A DNA stretch of 62,832 nt from Paraburkholderia panacisoli (GCF_008369935.1 NZ_VTUZ01000052.1:1-62832), one strand, 5' to 3'; shown: positions 43,985 through 53,177, numbered from the stretch's first letter. Program-made: numbers and translations. Notes: generated by a model from the letters alone, not told the origin.

Positions 43985-45790
43985 TTATGACAGGTGATGC
44001 ACCTCCTGCAGCCCGAACACCGGCGTCGGTATGCCTTCCATTCGCGCCTTCAGCTGCAGCGACAGATACTGCGAGTAATGGCGCGACTGATGCAGATTGC
44101 CGCCGTGAAACCACAGCGCCGGCTGCTGCGTGGGCTTCCACATGTTGCGCTGCTCGCCTTCCCAGGGCCCGGGGTCTTTCGTCGTATTCGAACCGAGGCC
44201 CCACACCTTGCCTACCTTGTCGGCAACTTCGCGCGAGATCAGGTCGGCGGCCCAGCCGTTCATCGAACCGTATCCGGTTGCGTAAACCAGCACGTCCGCT
44301 TCGAGTTCACTTCCGTCGCTCAGCAGCACCGAGTGCTCTTTCAGCTCCACCACGTCGACGCCGCTCTTCAGCTTGATCTTCCCGTTAGCCACCAGTTCGG
44401 ACGCGCCGACATCGATGTAGTAACCCGAGCCGCGCCGCAGGTACTTCATGAATAGCCCCGAATCGTCATCGCCGAAATCGAGCATGAAGCCGCTCTTTTG
44501 CAGGCGATCGTAGTAGTCGGCGTCGCGCTCCCTGATCGCGTTGAACACCGGAATCTGGAATTCGTGAAGGATGGCGTACGGAATCGATGCGAAGGTCAGA
44601 TCGGCTTTCGCGGTCGTCATGCCAGCGGCCACCGCGCGCTCCGAATAGAGATCGCCGAGCGCGAACTCCATCAGCGAGTCCGACTTGACGATGTGCGTGG
44701 ACGAGCGCTGCACCATCGTCACGTCGACGCCGGCTTCCCACAGCGCAGCGCAGATGTCGTGCGCCGAATTGTTCGCGCCGATCACGACGACCTTCTTGCC
44801 GCGATAGCCATCCGGGCCCGGATGCCGCGACGAATGATGCTGCTCGCCCTTGAACACGTCCATGCCCTTGAATTTGGGCAGGTTCGGCTTGCCCGACATG
44901 CCGGTGGCCAGCACGAGCTGCCTGGGCCGTAACGTGATGTTGCGCCCGTCGCGCTCGACTTCCACGATCCATTCGCCTTTGGCCTCGTCATAACGCGCGG
45001 ACTTGCAGGTGGTCGACCCCCAGTAGTTCAGCTCCATCACCTTCGTGTACATCTCCAGCCAGTCGCCGATCTTGTCCTTCGGCGTGAATACCGGCCAGTT
45101 GTCGGGGAAGGGCAGGTACGGCATATGGTCGTACCAGACCGGATCGTGCAGGCAGAGCGTCTTGTAGCGATTGCGCCACGCATCGCCGGGCCGGGCGTTC
45201 TTATCGATGATGATGGTCGGCACGCCCAGCTGCCGCAGCCGCGCACCGAGGCCGATCCCGCCTTGCCCGCCGCCAACGATCAGGCAATAGGGCTGCGACG
45301 AGTTGCCGAGCGCGTCGAGTTCGGCCTCGCGGTTTTCTTTCCAGCTCGTGCGATCGGGACGCGCGCCGTGCTCGGCGCCCATCGGCCGGCGCGGTCCCTT
45401 CGGCTCTTCGTGGCCCTTGAGTTCGGCCATCGTCGTGAGCAGGGTCCAGATCCGGCCGTTGTTCAGGCGAATGAATCCGCTGCCGCGTGCGACTTCGGTT
45501 TCGAACGTGATCCAGCCTTGCGTCACGCCGTTCGCGTCGGTGGCGGGCTCCTCTTGTTCCGCGAGTTTCAGCTTCGAAGGCTTGATCGCACCGAGCTGCG
45601 CATCCAGCATCGCGGCGATCTGTTCGCGGCCTTCCATGGTCTTGATGTTCCAGGTGAACGCGACCAGATCGCGCCAATAGCAATCGGGCTGGAACAGTTC
45701 GAGGGCTGCCGCGGTGTCGCCGCTTTGCAGGGCGGCATCAAGCGCTTCGAGAACGCGGGAGATCGGGCGGTTGACATTGTTTTCAGGCAT
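43985..45790 (-). CDS. Flavin-containing monooxygenase with N-terminal NTF2-like domain
   Basis: 601 residues. Residues 1-140 form an NTF2/SnoaL-like domain (ALDAALQSGDTAAALELFQPDCYWRD; TMEGREQIAAML). The rest is a class B flavin monooxygenase: FAD motif VGGGQGGIGLGARLRQLG near 170, FMO-type motif FKGEQHHSSRHP near 320 and NADPH motif VIGANNSAHDICAAL near 337. Members oxygenate heteroatom or ketone substrates; the substrate here is unknown. Upstream on the same strand is a GAF-Fis regulator gene 84 bases away, which probably controls it. Confidence 0.88.
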   Translation of the reverse strand: MPENNVNRPISRVLEALDAALQSGDTAAALELFQPDCYWRDLVAFTWNIKTMEGREQIAAMLDAQLGAIKPSKLKLAEQEEPATDANGVTQGWITFETEVARGSGFIRLNNGRIWTLLTTMAELKGHEEPKGPRRPMGAEHGARPDRTSWKENREAELDALGNSSQPYCLIVGGGQGGIGLGARLRQLGVPTIIIDKNARPGDAWRNRYKTLCLHDPVWYDHMPYLPFPDNWPVFTPKDKIGDWLEMYTKVMELNYWGSTTCKSARYDEAKGEWIVEVERDGRNITLRPRQLVLATGMSGKPNLPKFKGMDVFKGEQHHSSRHPGPDGYRGKKVVVIGANNSAHDICAALWEAGVDVTMVQRSSTHIVKSDSLMEFALGDLYSERAVAAGMTTAKADLTFASIPYAILHEFQIPVFNAIRERDADYYDRLQKSGFMLDFGDDDSGLFMKYLRRGSGYYIDVGASELVANGKIKLKSGVDVVELKEHSVLLSDGSELEADVLVYATGYGSMNGWAADLISREVADKVGKVWGLGSNTTKDPGPWEGEQRNMWKPTQQPALWFHGGNLHQSRHYSQYLSLQLKARMEGIPTPVFGLQEVHHLS

Positions 45791-45874
45791 GGTTGCTCCT
45801 CCATACGGAACGGATAGTGAACTTCGATTGGAAACGCGGGTTCTGCGCCCGCTAAGGGAATCGATTGAGCGCGG

Positions 45875-47035
45875 CTAGCACTTGTGCGGCGGCAGGATGT
45901 GTAGCTTGGCAATGCGCCGGTATAACGTCGCGCGTGACATGCCCAGCGCTTGCGCGGCCTGCTCCGTGCGCCACTTTGCTTCGCCCATCGCGGCGACGAT
46001 GCGCTTGCGTTCGAGCGCATCGCTATCGGACATCGCGGGCGTGTCGGGTGTCTCAGTAGCTTGGGAGTTGGCGCGTTGCCCTGGGGCCTCGCGTTTCGCC
46101 GGCATTCGCGCAACGGGCGGCGGCCGCACGCGCGCATAGAGCGTCGAACCCGAGTCGTTCAGTCTGAGCGCGACGAGCCCCCGGCTCGCCTTGGCGGCAA
46201 ACAGGCGCTCCGGCGCAATGTCGAACAACTCCGCGACGGGACGCGGCAACTGGTTGAGCGCCGGCACGCATTCACGCGCGCGCCGGTTCGCGGCGATCGC
46301 CTGGCCGCATGCATCGATCGCAATGAGAATTTCCGGCTGCGCTTCGACGTAGTGACGATTGCGATGTGCGAGCAGCACCCAGCAGTCCGTTGCCGCGTTC
46401 AGAAAATACGCGTCTTCGATCAGCAGCGCGCTCTGCCGCACGATATGGTTGACGAGCCGCTGGCTCTCGCGCTCGTCGGGTGAGCGCACCGCCGATGCGT
46501 CCAGCACGCCGAGCAGTTCACCGTGCAAGCCGAAGATCGGCGACGCGCTGCAGGTCAGCGTCGTGAACGCCGCGCGAAAGTGATCGATCCTGTGCACGGT
46601 GATCGGTTCGGCGTCGAGCAGCACCGACGCGATGCCGCAAGTGCCTTCTTCGCTTTCCGACCAGCACGAGCCGAGATAGAGGCCCGCGCGTTTGAAGTCG
46701 TGGCGGCGGTCGCGATCGACGCGGTAGTCGATGGTCACGCCTTGCGCGTCGGTGAGCATCACGCAGTAGTCGGCCTCGCGCACCATTTCATGCAGCCGCG
46801 ACAGACACTGGCCGGACGCGCGCAGGAAGGTTTCCTCGCGATGCTGCACGTCGCGCAATTCGGGCGTGGTGAGAACGCGCGGGCCGGCGGTCGCGCCGGG
46901 GTCGAGGTGGTATTGCTCCAGCGAGCGCCGGTACGACGACGCGAGCCGCTTGCCGTCCGCGCCGGGCCGGGTGGTCCGTCCTTCGATCACATTGCAGACG
47001 CGGTCGATATGTCGGGTCGACGGAACGTAGGGCAT
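45875..47035 (-). CDS. GAF-Fis transcriptional regulator (AcoR-like, no AAA+ domain)
   Basis: 386 residues. A GAF sensor domain at about 85-225 (MLTDAQGVTIDYRVDRDRR, GLYLGSCWSESEEGTCGIASVL, TCSASPIFGLHGELLGVLDAS) and a C-terminal Fis-type helix-turn-helix (KRIVAAMGEAKWRTEQAAQALGMSRATLYRRIAKL). The layout is that of AcoR-type activators, but the central sigma-54 AAA+ domain (GESGTGKE, GAFTGA) is absent. The start at 47035 begins the region resembling AcoR; upstream in-frame codons are unlike it. It likely regulates the adjacent monooxygenase gene. Confidence 0.85.
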   Translation of the reverse strand: MPYVPSTRHIDRVCNVIEGRTTRPGADGKRLASSYRRSLEQYHLDPGATAGPRVLTTPELRDVQHREETFLRASGQCLSRLHEMVREADYCVMLTDAQGVTIDYRVDRDRRHDFKRAGLYLGSCWSESEEGTCGIASVLLDAEPITVHRIDHFRAAFTTLTCSASPIFGLHGELLGVLDASAVRSPDERESQRLVNHIVRQSALLIEDAYFLNAATDCWVLLAHRNRHYVEAQPEILIAIDACGQAIAANRRARECVPALNQLPRPVAELFDIAPERLFAAKASRGLVALRLNDSGSTLYARVRPPPVARMPAKREAPGQRANSQATETPDTPAMSDSDALERKRIVAAMGEAKWRTEQAAQALGMSRATLYRRIAKLHILPPHKC

Positions 47036-47404
47036 CACGAGTCTCCGGGCGAATACAACGCGAATACGGCGCGAGCTGGGTGCTGGAGGCATTGTGCGCC
47101 ACCTGGGGCGCCGCATGTCTCCGAAGCTGAAACGTACAGGATGGTTTTTAGCATGCGTGCTCCGGCAGATCACACTGCGCTGCACCATGGACGTGAGTGA
47201 GATTTTTTTCTCACCCGCACGCGCCGTCTCGCGGGCGGGTACGGGCCTTTTCGGGGCCGCATGCGTCGTCCACCGCAATTCACCCGTCTCGGTAGTAAAC
47301 CCAGTGCCCACAGTTTAAGCATGGTGGTCTACTCATCACACCAGCACAGCACATGTGTGATCTGTGGATTCTCGCCGAGGTCGCGAGTCAAGTCGGAGGA
47401 CGCA
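47036..47404. promoter_or_regulatory. Divergent intergenic region with the promoter of the apionate-type operon
   Basis: 369 bases between the GAF-Fis gene (minus) and the MFS gene (plus). It contains a TGAGA...T7...TCTCA stem near 47197-47213 and the 20-base GntR-type site at 47325-47344. No coding frame here is convincing. Confidence 0.5.
47325..47344 (+). promoter_or_regulatory. Candidate GntR operator, copy 1 (operon promoter)
   Basis: TGGTCTACTCATCACACCAG, with TGGT...ACCA ends, 60 bases before the MFS start. It matches 17 of 20 positions with a site before the GntR gene (52431-52450), so one regulator probably binds both. Confidence 0.6.
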
Positions 47405-48778
47405 ATGCAAACCGCAACGCAAACCGCTCAGGCCAGCCAACTGGAGCGTTCGACCATACGGAAGGTGTCGATGCGGCTCGTGCCGTTCGTCGCGCTGATG
47501 TTCTTCATCAACTTCCTCGACCGCACCGCCATTTCATTCGCCGGGCCGAACGGCATGACGAAGGACCTCGGCCTCGATGCCGCGCAGTTCGGTTTTGCGG
47601 CGGGCGTGTTCTTCATCGGCTACATCTTTCTGGAAGTGCCGAGCAACCTGGCGTTGCACAAATTCGGCGCGCGCCGCTGGCTCGCGCGAATCATGGTGAC
47701 GTGGGGCATCGTCGCGCTGCTGTTCACGTGGGTGAGCAGCGTGCCGGGGCTCTATGCGCTGCGTTTTCTGCTTGGCGTCGCCGAAGCGGGCTTCTTTCCC
47801 GGCGCGATTCTGTTTCTGAGCACGTGGGTGCCGCAGCGTCATCGCAGCCACATCCTCGCGCTGTTCTACCTCGCGCAACCGCTGACGATCGTGATCGGTG
47901 CGCCGTTTGCCGCGCTGCTGATCGGCGCGCATGGGGTGCTCGGCCTCGCCGGCTGGCGCGTGATGTTTCTCGGCGTCGCGGTGCCGGCGATCGTGATCGG
48001 CATCGTCGCGTGGTTCTATCTGACTGACCGGCCGTCCGACGCGCGCTGGCTCACGTCCGACGAACGCACATGGCTCACCGAGGAACTCGAAGCCGAGCAG
48101 CGTGCGCGCGAAACGAATGCCGTCCACCACCGGCATCATGCGGGCGCCGCGCTGAAGAGCGGCCGCGTGTGGATGTTCTCGCTGATGTACTTCGGCCTGA
48201 TCTACGGCCTGTATGCGCTTGCGTTCTTTCTGCCGACCATCATCGGCGGCTTTGAAGGCCAGTTCGGCTCGCACTTCAACGTGTTCCAGAAGGGCTTGAT
48301 CACCGCGGTTCCGTATCTGCCGGCGGCGATCGTGCTGTTCCTCTGGAGCCGCAACGCGACGAAGCATGGCGTGCGCAACTGGCACATCGGCATTCCGGCG
48401 CTGATCGGCGCGTTGAGCATTCCGCTCGCGCTGTTCATGAAGTCGCCGTCGGCGAGCATTGCCGTCATCACGATCACGGCCTGCGCGATCTTCTCCGCGC
48501 TGCCGAACTTCTGGGCGCTGCCCGCGCGCTTTCTGTCCGGCGCGGCGGCCGCCGCGGGCATCGCGCTGATCAACACGGTCGGCAATCTGGCTGGCTTCGT
48601 CGCGCCCTACTTGACCGGCGCGATGAAAGACGCGACCGGCTCGTATCACGCGCCGATGTTCGTGGTCGGCGTTTTCATGCTGATGAGCGCCGTGCTCGCT
48701 TTCGTGTTCTGCGCCGAGCGCGGCACAGGAACGGCCGATGAATCGGCGGCGATCGCGCTGGATCCGCACGCCGGCTGA
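47405..48778 (+). CDS. MFS transporter (anion:cation symporter family), candidate apionate carrier
   Basis: 457-residue, 12-helix major facilitator of the ACS family that imports organic or sugar acids. Family blocks: NFLDRTAISFAGPNGM, FFIGYIFLEVPSNLALHKFGARRWLARIMVTWG, GVAEAGFFPGAILFLSTWVP, and a central cytoplasmic loop with HHRHHAG. The ATG at 47405 follows GTCGGAGGACGC. First gene of an operon with ApnO-, RLP- and OiaK-like enzymes, hence D-apionate or a related sugar acid is the inferred substrate. Confidence 0.88.
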   Translation: MQTATQTAQASQLERSTIRKVSMRLVPFVALMFFINFLDRTAISFAGPNGMTKDLGLDAAQFGFAAGVFFIGYIFLEVPSNLALHKFGARRWLARIMVTWGIVALLFTWVSSVPGLYALRFLLGVAEAGFFPGAILFLSTWVPQRHRSHILALFYLAQPLTIVIGAPFAALLIGAHGVLGLAGWRVMFLGVAVPAIVIGIVAWFYLTDRPSDARWLTSDERTWLTEELEAEQRARETNAVHHRHHAGAALKSGRVWMFSLMYFGLIYGLYALAFFLPTIIGGFEGQFGSHFNVFQKGLITAVPYLPAAIVLFLWSRNATKHGVRNWHIGIPALIGALSIPLALFMKSPSASIAVITITACAIFSALPNFWALPARFLSGAAAAAGIALINTVGNLAGFVAPYLTGAMKDATGSYHAPMFVVGVFMLMSAVLAFVFCAERGTGTADESAAIALDPHAG

Positions 48779-48841
48779 GCCTCACGACTAATACCGAACA
48801 GACAGCGAACAGACAGCGAACCCTTCGAAGGAGATAGAACC

Positions 48842-49672
48842 ATGAAAGAGAAAATTGCATTGATCGGCGCGGGCGGAAAAATGGGCTTCCGTCTGACCAG
48901 CAATCTGTTGAAATCGGACTACCGCGTTGCTCACGTCGAAGTGAGCGAGGCGGGCCGCAAGCGCCTGAAGGACGAACTGAAGGTCGATTGCGTGTCCATC
49001 GACGCGGCGATCGACGGCGCGCAGGTGGTGATTCTCGCGGTGCCCGACACGCTGATCGGCAAGCTCAGCCATGAGATCGCGCCGAAGCTGCCGTCCGGCA
49101 CGATGGTGATGACGCTCGACGCGGCCGCGCCGTTCGCCGGCCATCTGCCGAACCGCCCCGACCTGACGTACTTCGTTGCGCACCCGTGCCACCCGCTGAT
49201 CTTCAACGACGAATCCGATCCGCAAGCGCGGCGCGATTTCTTCGGCGGCGCGTATGCGAAGCAGTCGATCACGAGCGCGTTGATGCAGGGCCCCGAGTCC
49301 GCGTTCGACCTCGGTGAAGACGTGGCGAAGACGATCTATCAGCCGATCCTGCGTTCATACCGCCTGAGCGTCGACCAGATGGCGCTGCTCGAACCAGGCC
49401 TCTCCGAGACGATCTGCGCGACGCTGCTCTATGTGATGCGCGAAGCGATGGACGAGACCGTGAAGCGCGGTGTGCCGAAAGAAGCGGCGCGCGATTTCCT
49501 GCTCGGCCACATGAACATCCTGAGCGCGGTGATCTTCAACGAGATTCCCGGCGCGTTCTCCGATGCGTGCAACAAGGCGATCGAGTTCGGCAAGCCGCGC
49601 CTGATGCGCGACGACTGGAAGGGCGTGTTCGAGCGCGACGAAATCGCCGAGAGCATCCGCCGCATTACCTGA
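48842..49672 (+). CDS. apnO: D-apionate oxidoisomerase-like dehydrogenase
   Basis: 276-residue NAD-dependent protein. The Rossmann motif GAGGKMG is at residues 9-15; a second, helical domain carries VAHPCHPLIFND, LEPGLSETICATLLYVMREAMDE and LLGHMNILSAVIFNEIPGAFSDA, as in the phosphogluconate-dehydrogenase-like family that includes ApnO. ApnO converts D-apionate to 3-oxo-isoapionate. The assignment rests on the family plus the neighbouring RuBisCO-like protein and DUF1537 kinase genes, a set known from apionate catabolism. 63 bases after the carrier gene, with GAAGGAGA before the start. Confidence 0.78.
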   Translation: MKEKIALIGAGGKMGFRLTSNLLKSDYRVAHVEVSEAGRKRLKDELKVDCVSIDAAIDGAQVVILAVPDTLIGKLSHEIAPKLPSGTMVMTLDAAAPFAGHLPNRPDLTYFVAHPCHPLIFNDESDPQARRDFFGGAYAKQSITSALMQGPESAFDLGEDVAKTIYQPILRSYRLSVDQMALLEPGLSETICATLLYVMREAMDETVKRGVPKEAARDFLLGHMNILSAVIFNEIPGAFSDACNKAIEFGKPRLMRDDWKGVFERDEIAESIRRIT

Positions 49673-49718
49673 TGCGCGCCGCGACTTCTCCTTACCGACT
49701 TTCGACAGGGACTGCATT

Positions 49719-50963
49719 GTGAGCGAACGCATCTACGCAACTTACTGGCTGGAAACGGGCGACGATCCACGCCGCGCCGCCGATACCATCGCGGGCGAAC
49801 AGTCGAGCGGCACCTTCGTGGCGCTGCCGACCGAGACGCCCGAGCTGAAGGCGCGCTCCGGGGCGCGCGTCGAGCGGCTCGAGATTCTCGACACCTCCGA
49901 CGAGCCCCACCTCGCCGGCGGTTTCGCGTCGAACCGCTATACGCGCTGCACGCTCGAACTGTCGTGGCCGATCGAGAACTTCGGCCCTTCGCTGCCGAAC
50001 CTGATGTCGACCATCGCGGGCAATCTGTTCGAGTTGCGTCAGGTGTCGGGCTTGCGGCTCACCGGATTGAAGTTGCCGCCATCGTTCGCCGCGGCCTATC
50101 CGGGACCGGCATTCGGGATTGAAGGCACGCGTCGTCTGAGCGGCGTCACGCATGGTCCGCTGATCGGCACGATCATCAAGCCGAGCGTCGGCCTGTCAGC
50201 TGAGCAGACCGCGCAGCAGGTGCGCGAACTCGTCGAGGGCGGCATCGATTTCATCAAGGACGACGAACTGCAGGCCGACGGTTCGCACTGCCCGTTCGAC
50301 GAGCGCGTGAAAGCGGTGATGCGCGTCGTCAACGAGCATGCGGAGCGCACCGGCAAGAAGGTGATGGTCGCCTTCAATCTGACCGGCGATCTCGATCAGA
50401 TGCGCCGCCGTCACGATCTCGTGCTTGAACACGGTGGCACCTGCGTGATGGCGGTGCTCAATTCCGTGGGGCTGGTCGGTCTGCATGAGCTGCGGCGTCA
50501 TTCGCAACTGCCGATTCATGCGCATCGCGCGGGCTGGGGTTATCTGACGCGCAGCGAAGGGCTCGGCTGGGACTACGCGCCGTGGCAGATGCTCTGGCGT
50601 CTCGCGGGTGCGGATCACATGCACGTGAACGGCTTGCGCAACAAGTTCAGCGAATCCGACGACAGTGTGATCGCCTCCGCACGTGCGGTGCTCGCGCCGG
50701 TCATGCCGGAAGCGCCGATGACCGCGATGCCCGTGTTCAGCTCGGGCCAGACAGGTTTGCAGGCCGCCGACACCTACGCCGCGATCGGCCGCGCCGACCT
50801 GATTCATACGGCGGGCGGCGGTATCTTCGGCCATCCGCAGGGTGTCGCGGCGGGCGTCGAGGCGCTGCGCGAAGCGTGGGTCGCCGCGATCGAAGGCGTG
50901 CCGCTCGAACGTCATGCCGTGCGTCATGCGTCGTTGCGTGCGGCGCTGGGCTTCTGGAAGTGA
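49719..50963 (+). CDS. RuBisCO-like protein (OiaX/OiaT type)
   Basis: 414-residue form-IV RuBisCO-like protein. The catalytic lysine region TIIKPSVGLS (Lys154) and carbamylation/metal motif KDDE (Lys180-Glu183) are kept, as are HAHRAGWGYLTRS and the phosphate-binding FSSGQTGLQA and TAGGGIFGHPQG. Conserved loop-6 residues of true RuBisCO are not evident, so CO2 fixation is not suggested. In apionate pathways such proteins decarboxylate (OiaX) or act as transcarboxylase/hydrolase (OiaT) on 3-oxo-isoapionate 4-phosphate; I cannot tell which. GTG start with AGGG upstream; 46 bases after apnO. Confidence 0.85.
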   Translation: MSERIYATYWLETGDDPRRAADTIAGEQSSGTFVALPTETPELKARSGARVERLEILDTSDEPHLAGGFASNRYTRCTLELSWPIENFGPSLPNLMSTIAGNLFELRQVSGLRLTGLKLPPSFAAAYPGPAFGIEGTRRLSGVTHGPLIGTIIKPSVGLSAEQTAQQVRELVEGGIDFIKDDELQADGSHCPFDERVKAVMRVVNEHAERTGKKVMVAFNLTGDLDQMRRRHDLVLEHGGTCVMAVLNSVGLVGLHELRRHSQLPIHAHRAGWGYLTRSEGLGWDYAPWQMLWRLAGADHMHVNGLRNKFSESDDSVIASARAVLAPVMPEAPMTAMPVFSSGQTGLQAADTYAAIGRADLIHTAGGGIFGHPQGVAAGVEALREAWVAAIEGVPLERHAVRHASLRAALGFWK

Positions 50964-50970
50964 GCACGTG

Positions 50971-52344
50971 ATGACCGATCCAGCGAAAGAGGCATTCGGC
51001 AACGGTCTGCTGCTCGCGTATTACGGCGACGACTTCACCGGTTCGACCGACGCAATGGAAGCCATGACGGCGGCAGGCGTGCCGACCGTGCTGTGCCTCG
51101 ACACGCCGACGCCGGATCTGCTCACGCGCTTTCCGGACGTGCGCTGCGTCGGCCTCGCGGGTTCTTCGCGCGGCCGCAGCCCGGCGTGGATGCGCGATGT
51201 GCTGCCCGCCGCGTTCGCGGGTCTCGCGGCGCTGGGTGCGCCGATCCTGCAATACAAGGTCTGCTCGACGTTCGATTCGTCGCCGCAAGTCGGCTCGATC
51301 GGCGCGGCCATCGACCTCGGCGTGAAGCTGATGCCCGCGCAGTGGTCGCCGATGGTGGTGGGTGCGCCGCGCCTGAAGCGCTATCAGATGTTCGGCAATC
51401 TGTTTGCCGCCGTCGATGGCGTCGGCTACCGGCTCGACCGCCATCCGACCATGTCGCGCCATCCGGTCACGCCGATGGACGAAGCGGACCTGCGCGTTCA
51501 TCTTGGCCGGCAGACTTCGCGACGCATCGATCTCGTCGACATGCTGCAACTACGCGCCGGCGAAGGCGCCTCACGGGTGCGAGCCTTGTGCGCGGCCGAC
51601 ACGCCCGTCGTAATGATCGACGTGCTCGATGACGAGACGCTCGTCGAAGCGGGGCGGCTGGTATGGGAGCAGCGCGCGGGCGGCGTGTTCACCGCGTCGT
51701 CGTCCGGGCTGCAATACGCGCTGGCCGCGTACTGGCGCTCACGTGGCTGGTTGCCCGCGACGCCTTCGTTGCCGGTTGCCAGGCCGGTCGAACAGATTGC
51801 GGCCGTGAGCGGAAGCTGCTCGCCGGTCACGGCCGCGCAGATTGCGTGGGCACGTGCGAATGGCTTTCATGTCGAACGGCTCGATTTGCATCGCGCGCTC
51901 GATCCGCACACGGGCAATGGCGAGATTCTTCGCGCGGTCGCGGTTGCCGCCGCTGCGATCCGCGCGGGCAAGAGCGTGATCGTTCACAGCGCGGAAGGGC
52001 CGGACGATCCGGCCGTGCAGGCATTCGACACGATTGCGCGCGACGCGGGCCTGACGCGGCAGGAAGCCGCGCGCAATGTCGGCGGCGCGCTGGCTGAAGT
52101 GATGCGTCAGTTGCTGGATCAGGTCGAGCTTTCGCGCGTGGTCGTGGCGGGCGGCGACAGTTCCGGCGAAGTCGCGAGCACGTTGGGGATCGATGCGCTG
52201 AGTGTCGCCGCCGGGCTCGCGCCTGGCGCGCCGTTGTGCCGCGCATGGTCGTCGTCGGCACGGCGCGATGGGCTCGAAATCGTGCTGAAGGGAGGCCAGA
52301 TTGGCGGCACGGATTTCTTCGGTACAGTCAGAACCGGTCGATAG
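50971..52344 (+). CDS. oiaK: Four-carbon acid sugar kinase family (DUF1537), OiaK-like
   Basis: 457-residue kinase. The N-terminal sugar-binding domain begins LAYYGDDFTGSTDAMEAM, with the family motif DDFTGSTD at 20-27. The C-terminal nucleotide-binding domain has AVSGSCSPVTAAQI and VVVAGGDSSGEVAS and ends with LKGGQIGGTDFFG. OiaK phosphorylates 3-oxo-isoapionate, the product of ApnO, and feeds the RuBisCO-like enzyme encoded seven bases upstream. The gene set supports this over erythronate or threonate kinase activity, though those remain possible. Confidence 0.82.
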   Translation: MTDPAKEAFGNGLLLAYYGDDFTGSTDAMEAMTAAGVPTVLCLDTPTPDLLTRFPDVRCVGLAGSSRGRSPAWMRDVLPAAFAGLAALGAPILQYKVCSTFDSSPQVGSIGAAIDLGVKLMPAQWSPMVVGAPRLKRYQMFGNLFAAVDGVGYRLDRHPTMSRHPVTPMDEADLRVHLGRQTSRRIDLVDMLQLRAGEGASRVRALCAADTPVVMIDVLDDETLVEAGRLVWEQRAGGVFTASSSGLQYALAAYWRSRGWLPATPSLPVARPVEQIAAVSGSCSPVTAAQIAWARANGFHVERLDLHRALDPHTGNGEILRAVAVAAAAIRAGKSVIVHSAEGPDDPAVQAFDTIARDAGLTRQEAARNVGGALAEVMRQLLDQVELSRVVVAGGDSSGEVASTLGIDALSVAAGLAPGAPLCRAWSSSARRDGLEIVLKGGQIGGTDFFGTVRTGR

Positions 52345-52430
52345 CATCTCGTCCGATCGCTTCGATGCGAGTCGTGCTTCGTTGCTGCATGCTGCGTCGC
52401 TGCAGTTCCTCGCAAAGACCTGAGAGTCTA

Positions 52431-52450
52431 TGGTATCGTCATCACACCAG
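52431..52450 (+). promoter_or_regulatory. Candidate GntR operator, copy 2 (regulator promoter)
   Basis: TGGTATCGTCATCACACCAG, 22 bases before the GntR start and near-identical to the site before the MFS gene (47325-47344). This suggests autoregulation and control of the whole operon. Confidence 0.6.
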
Positions 52451-52472
52451 AAGCTTGAATGACGAAAACGTA

Positions 52473-53177
52473 ATGGGCGAGATCATCCCGCGTCGGAAAC
52501 TGTACCAGGAGGTCGTGGACCGTCTGATGGAGCGCATTCGCTCGGGTGAAATCGCGCCCGGCGCGCAGTTGCCGTCGGAACGCGAACTGATGGAAATCTA
52601 TGGCGTCGGCCGGCCGGCTGTCAGAGAGGCGCTGCAGACGCTCGAACGTTCGGGCATCGTCGAGATCGTGCATGGCGAACGCGCGCGCGTCGTCGTGCCC
52701 ACGGCGGACCGGCTCATCGGCCAGATTGCCGGCGGCGCGATGCATCTGCTGCGCACGCATCCCGACATGCTGGAGCATCTGAAGCACGCACGCCTCTTTC
52801 TAGAGACCGGCACCGCGCGCATGGCTGCCGAACGTGCGACCGAAGAGGATGTCGCGCGGCTGCAATTGAGCGTGGCTCAACATCGCGCATCGATGGTCAA
52901 CCTCGAAGAGTTCATTGAACGCGACATGGCATTTCATCGCGAGATCGCGAAGATCAGCGGCAATCCGATTTTTCCTTCGATCGTCGAATCGCTGTTTCGC
53001 TGGGCCGGCGAATACTATCGACCGCTGGTGCGCGCACCAGGTGCAGAGGAGCTGACGCTTTCGGAGCATCAGCGTATTGTCGATGCGATCGCCAAACACG
53101 ACGGCGACGAAGCCGCGCAAGCGATGCGCGCGCATCTGACTCGCGCCAACGAGCTTTATCGCACGTTGATCACGTGA
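52473..53177 (+). CDS. GntR/FadR-family regulator of the apionate-type operon
   Basis: 234-residue FadR-subfamily regulator: winged helix at residues 8-75 (LYQEVVDRLMERIRSGEIAPGAQLPSERELMEIYGVGRPAVREAL) and FCD domain from about 95 (HLKHARLFLETGTARMAAERAT; RDMAFHREIAKISGNPIF). The ATG at 52473 begins the family N-terminus. It follows oiaK by 128 bases in the same orientation and has its own promoter region with the shared operator. The ligand is presumably a pathway intermediate (inference). Confidence 0.9.
   Translation: MGEIIPRRKLYQEVVDRLMERIRSGEIAPGAQLPSERELMEIYGVGRPAVREALQTLERSGIVEIVHGERARVVVPTADRLIGQIAGGAMHLLRTHPDMLEHLKHARLFLETGTARMAAERATEEDVARLQLSVAQHRASMVNLEEFIERDMAFHREIAKISGNPIFPSIVESLFRWAGEYYRPLVRAPGAEELTLSEHQRIVDAIAKHDGDEAAQAMRAHLTRANELYRTLIT

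Noticed and set aside
47405..48778. D-galactonate transporter
   Set aside because: The ACS family is broad and the enzymes beside it fit apionate, not galactonate, catabolism.
49719..50963. True RuBisCO / carbon fixation
   Set aside because: It has RuBisCO-like motifs but sits in a sugar-acid operon without phosphoribulokinase or a small subunit, and is better explained as an OiaX/OiaT-type RuBisCO-like protein.
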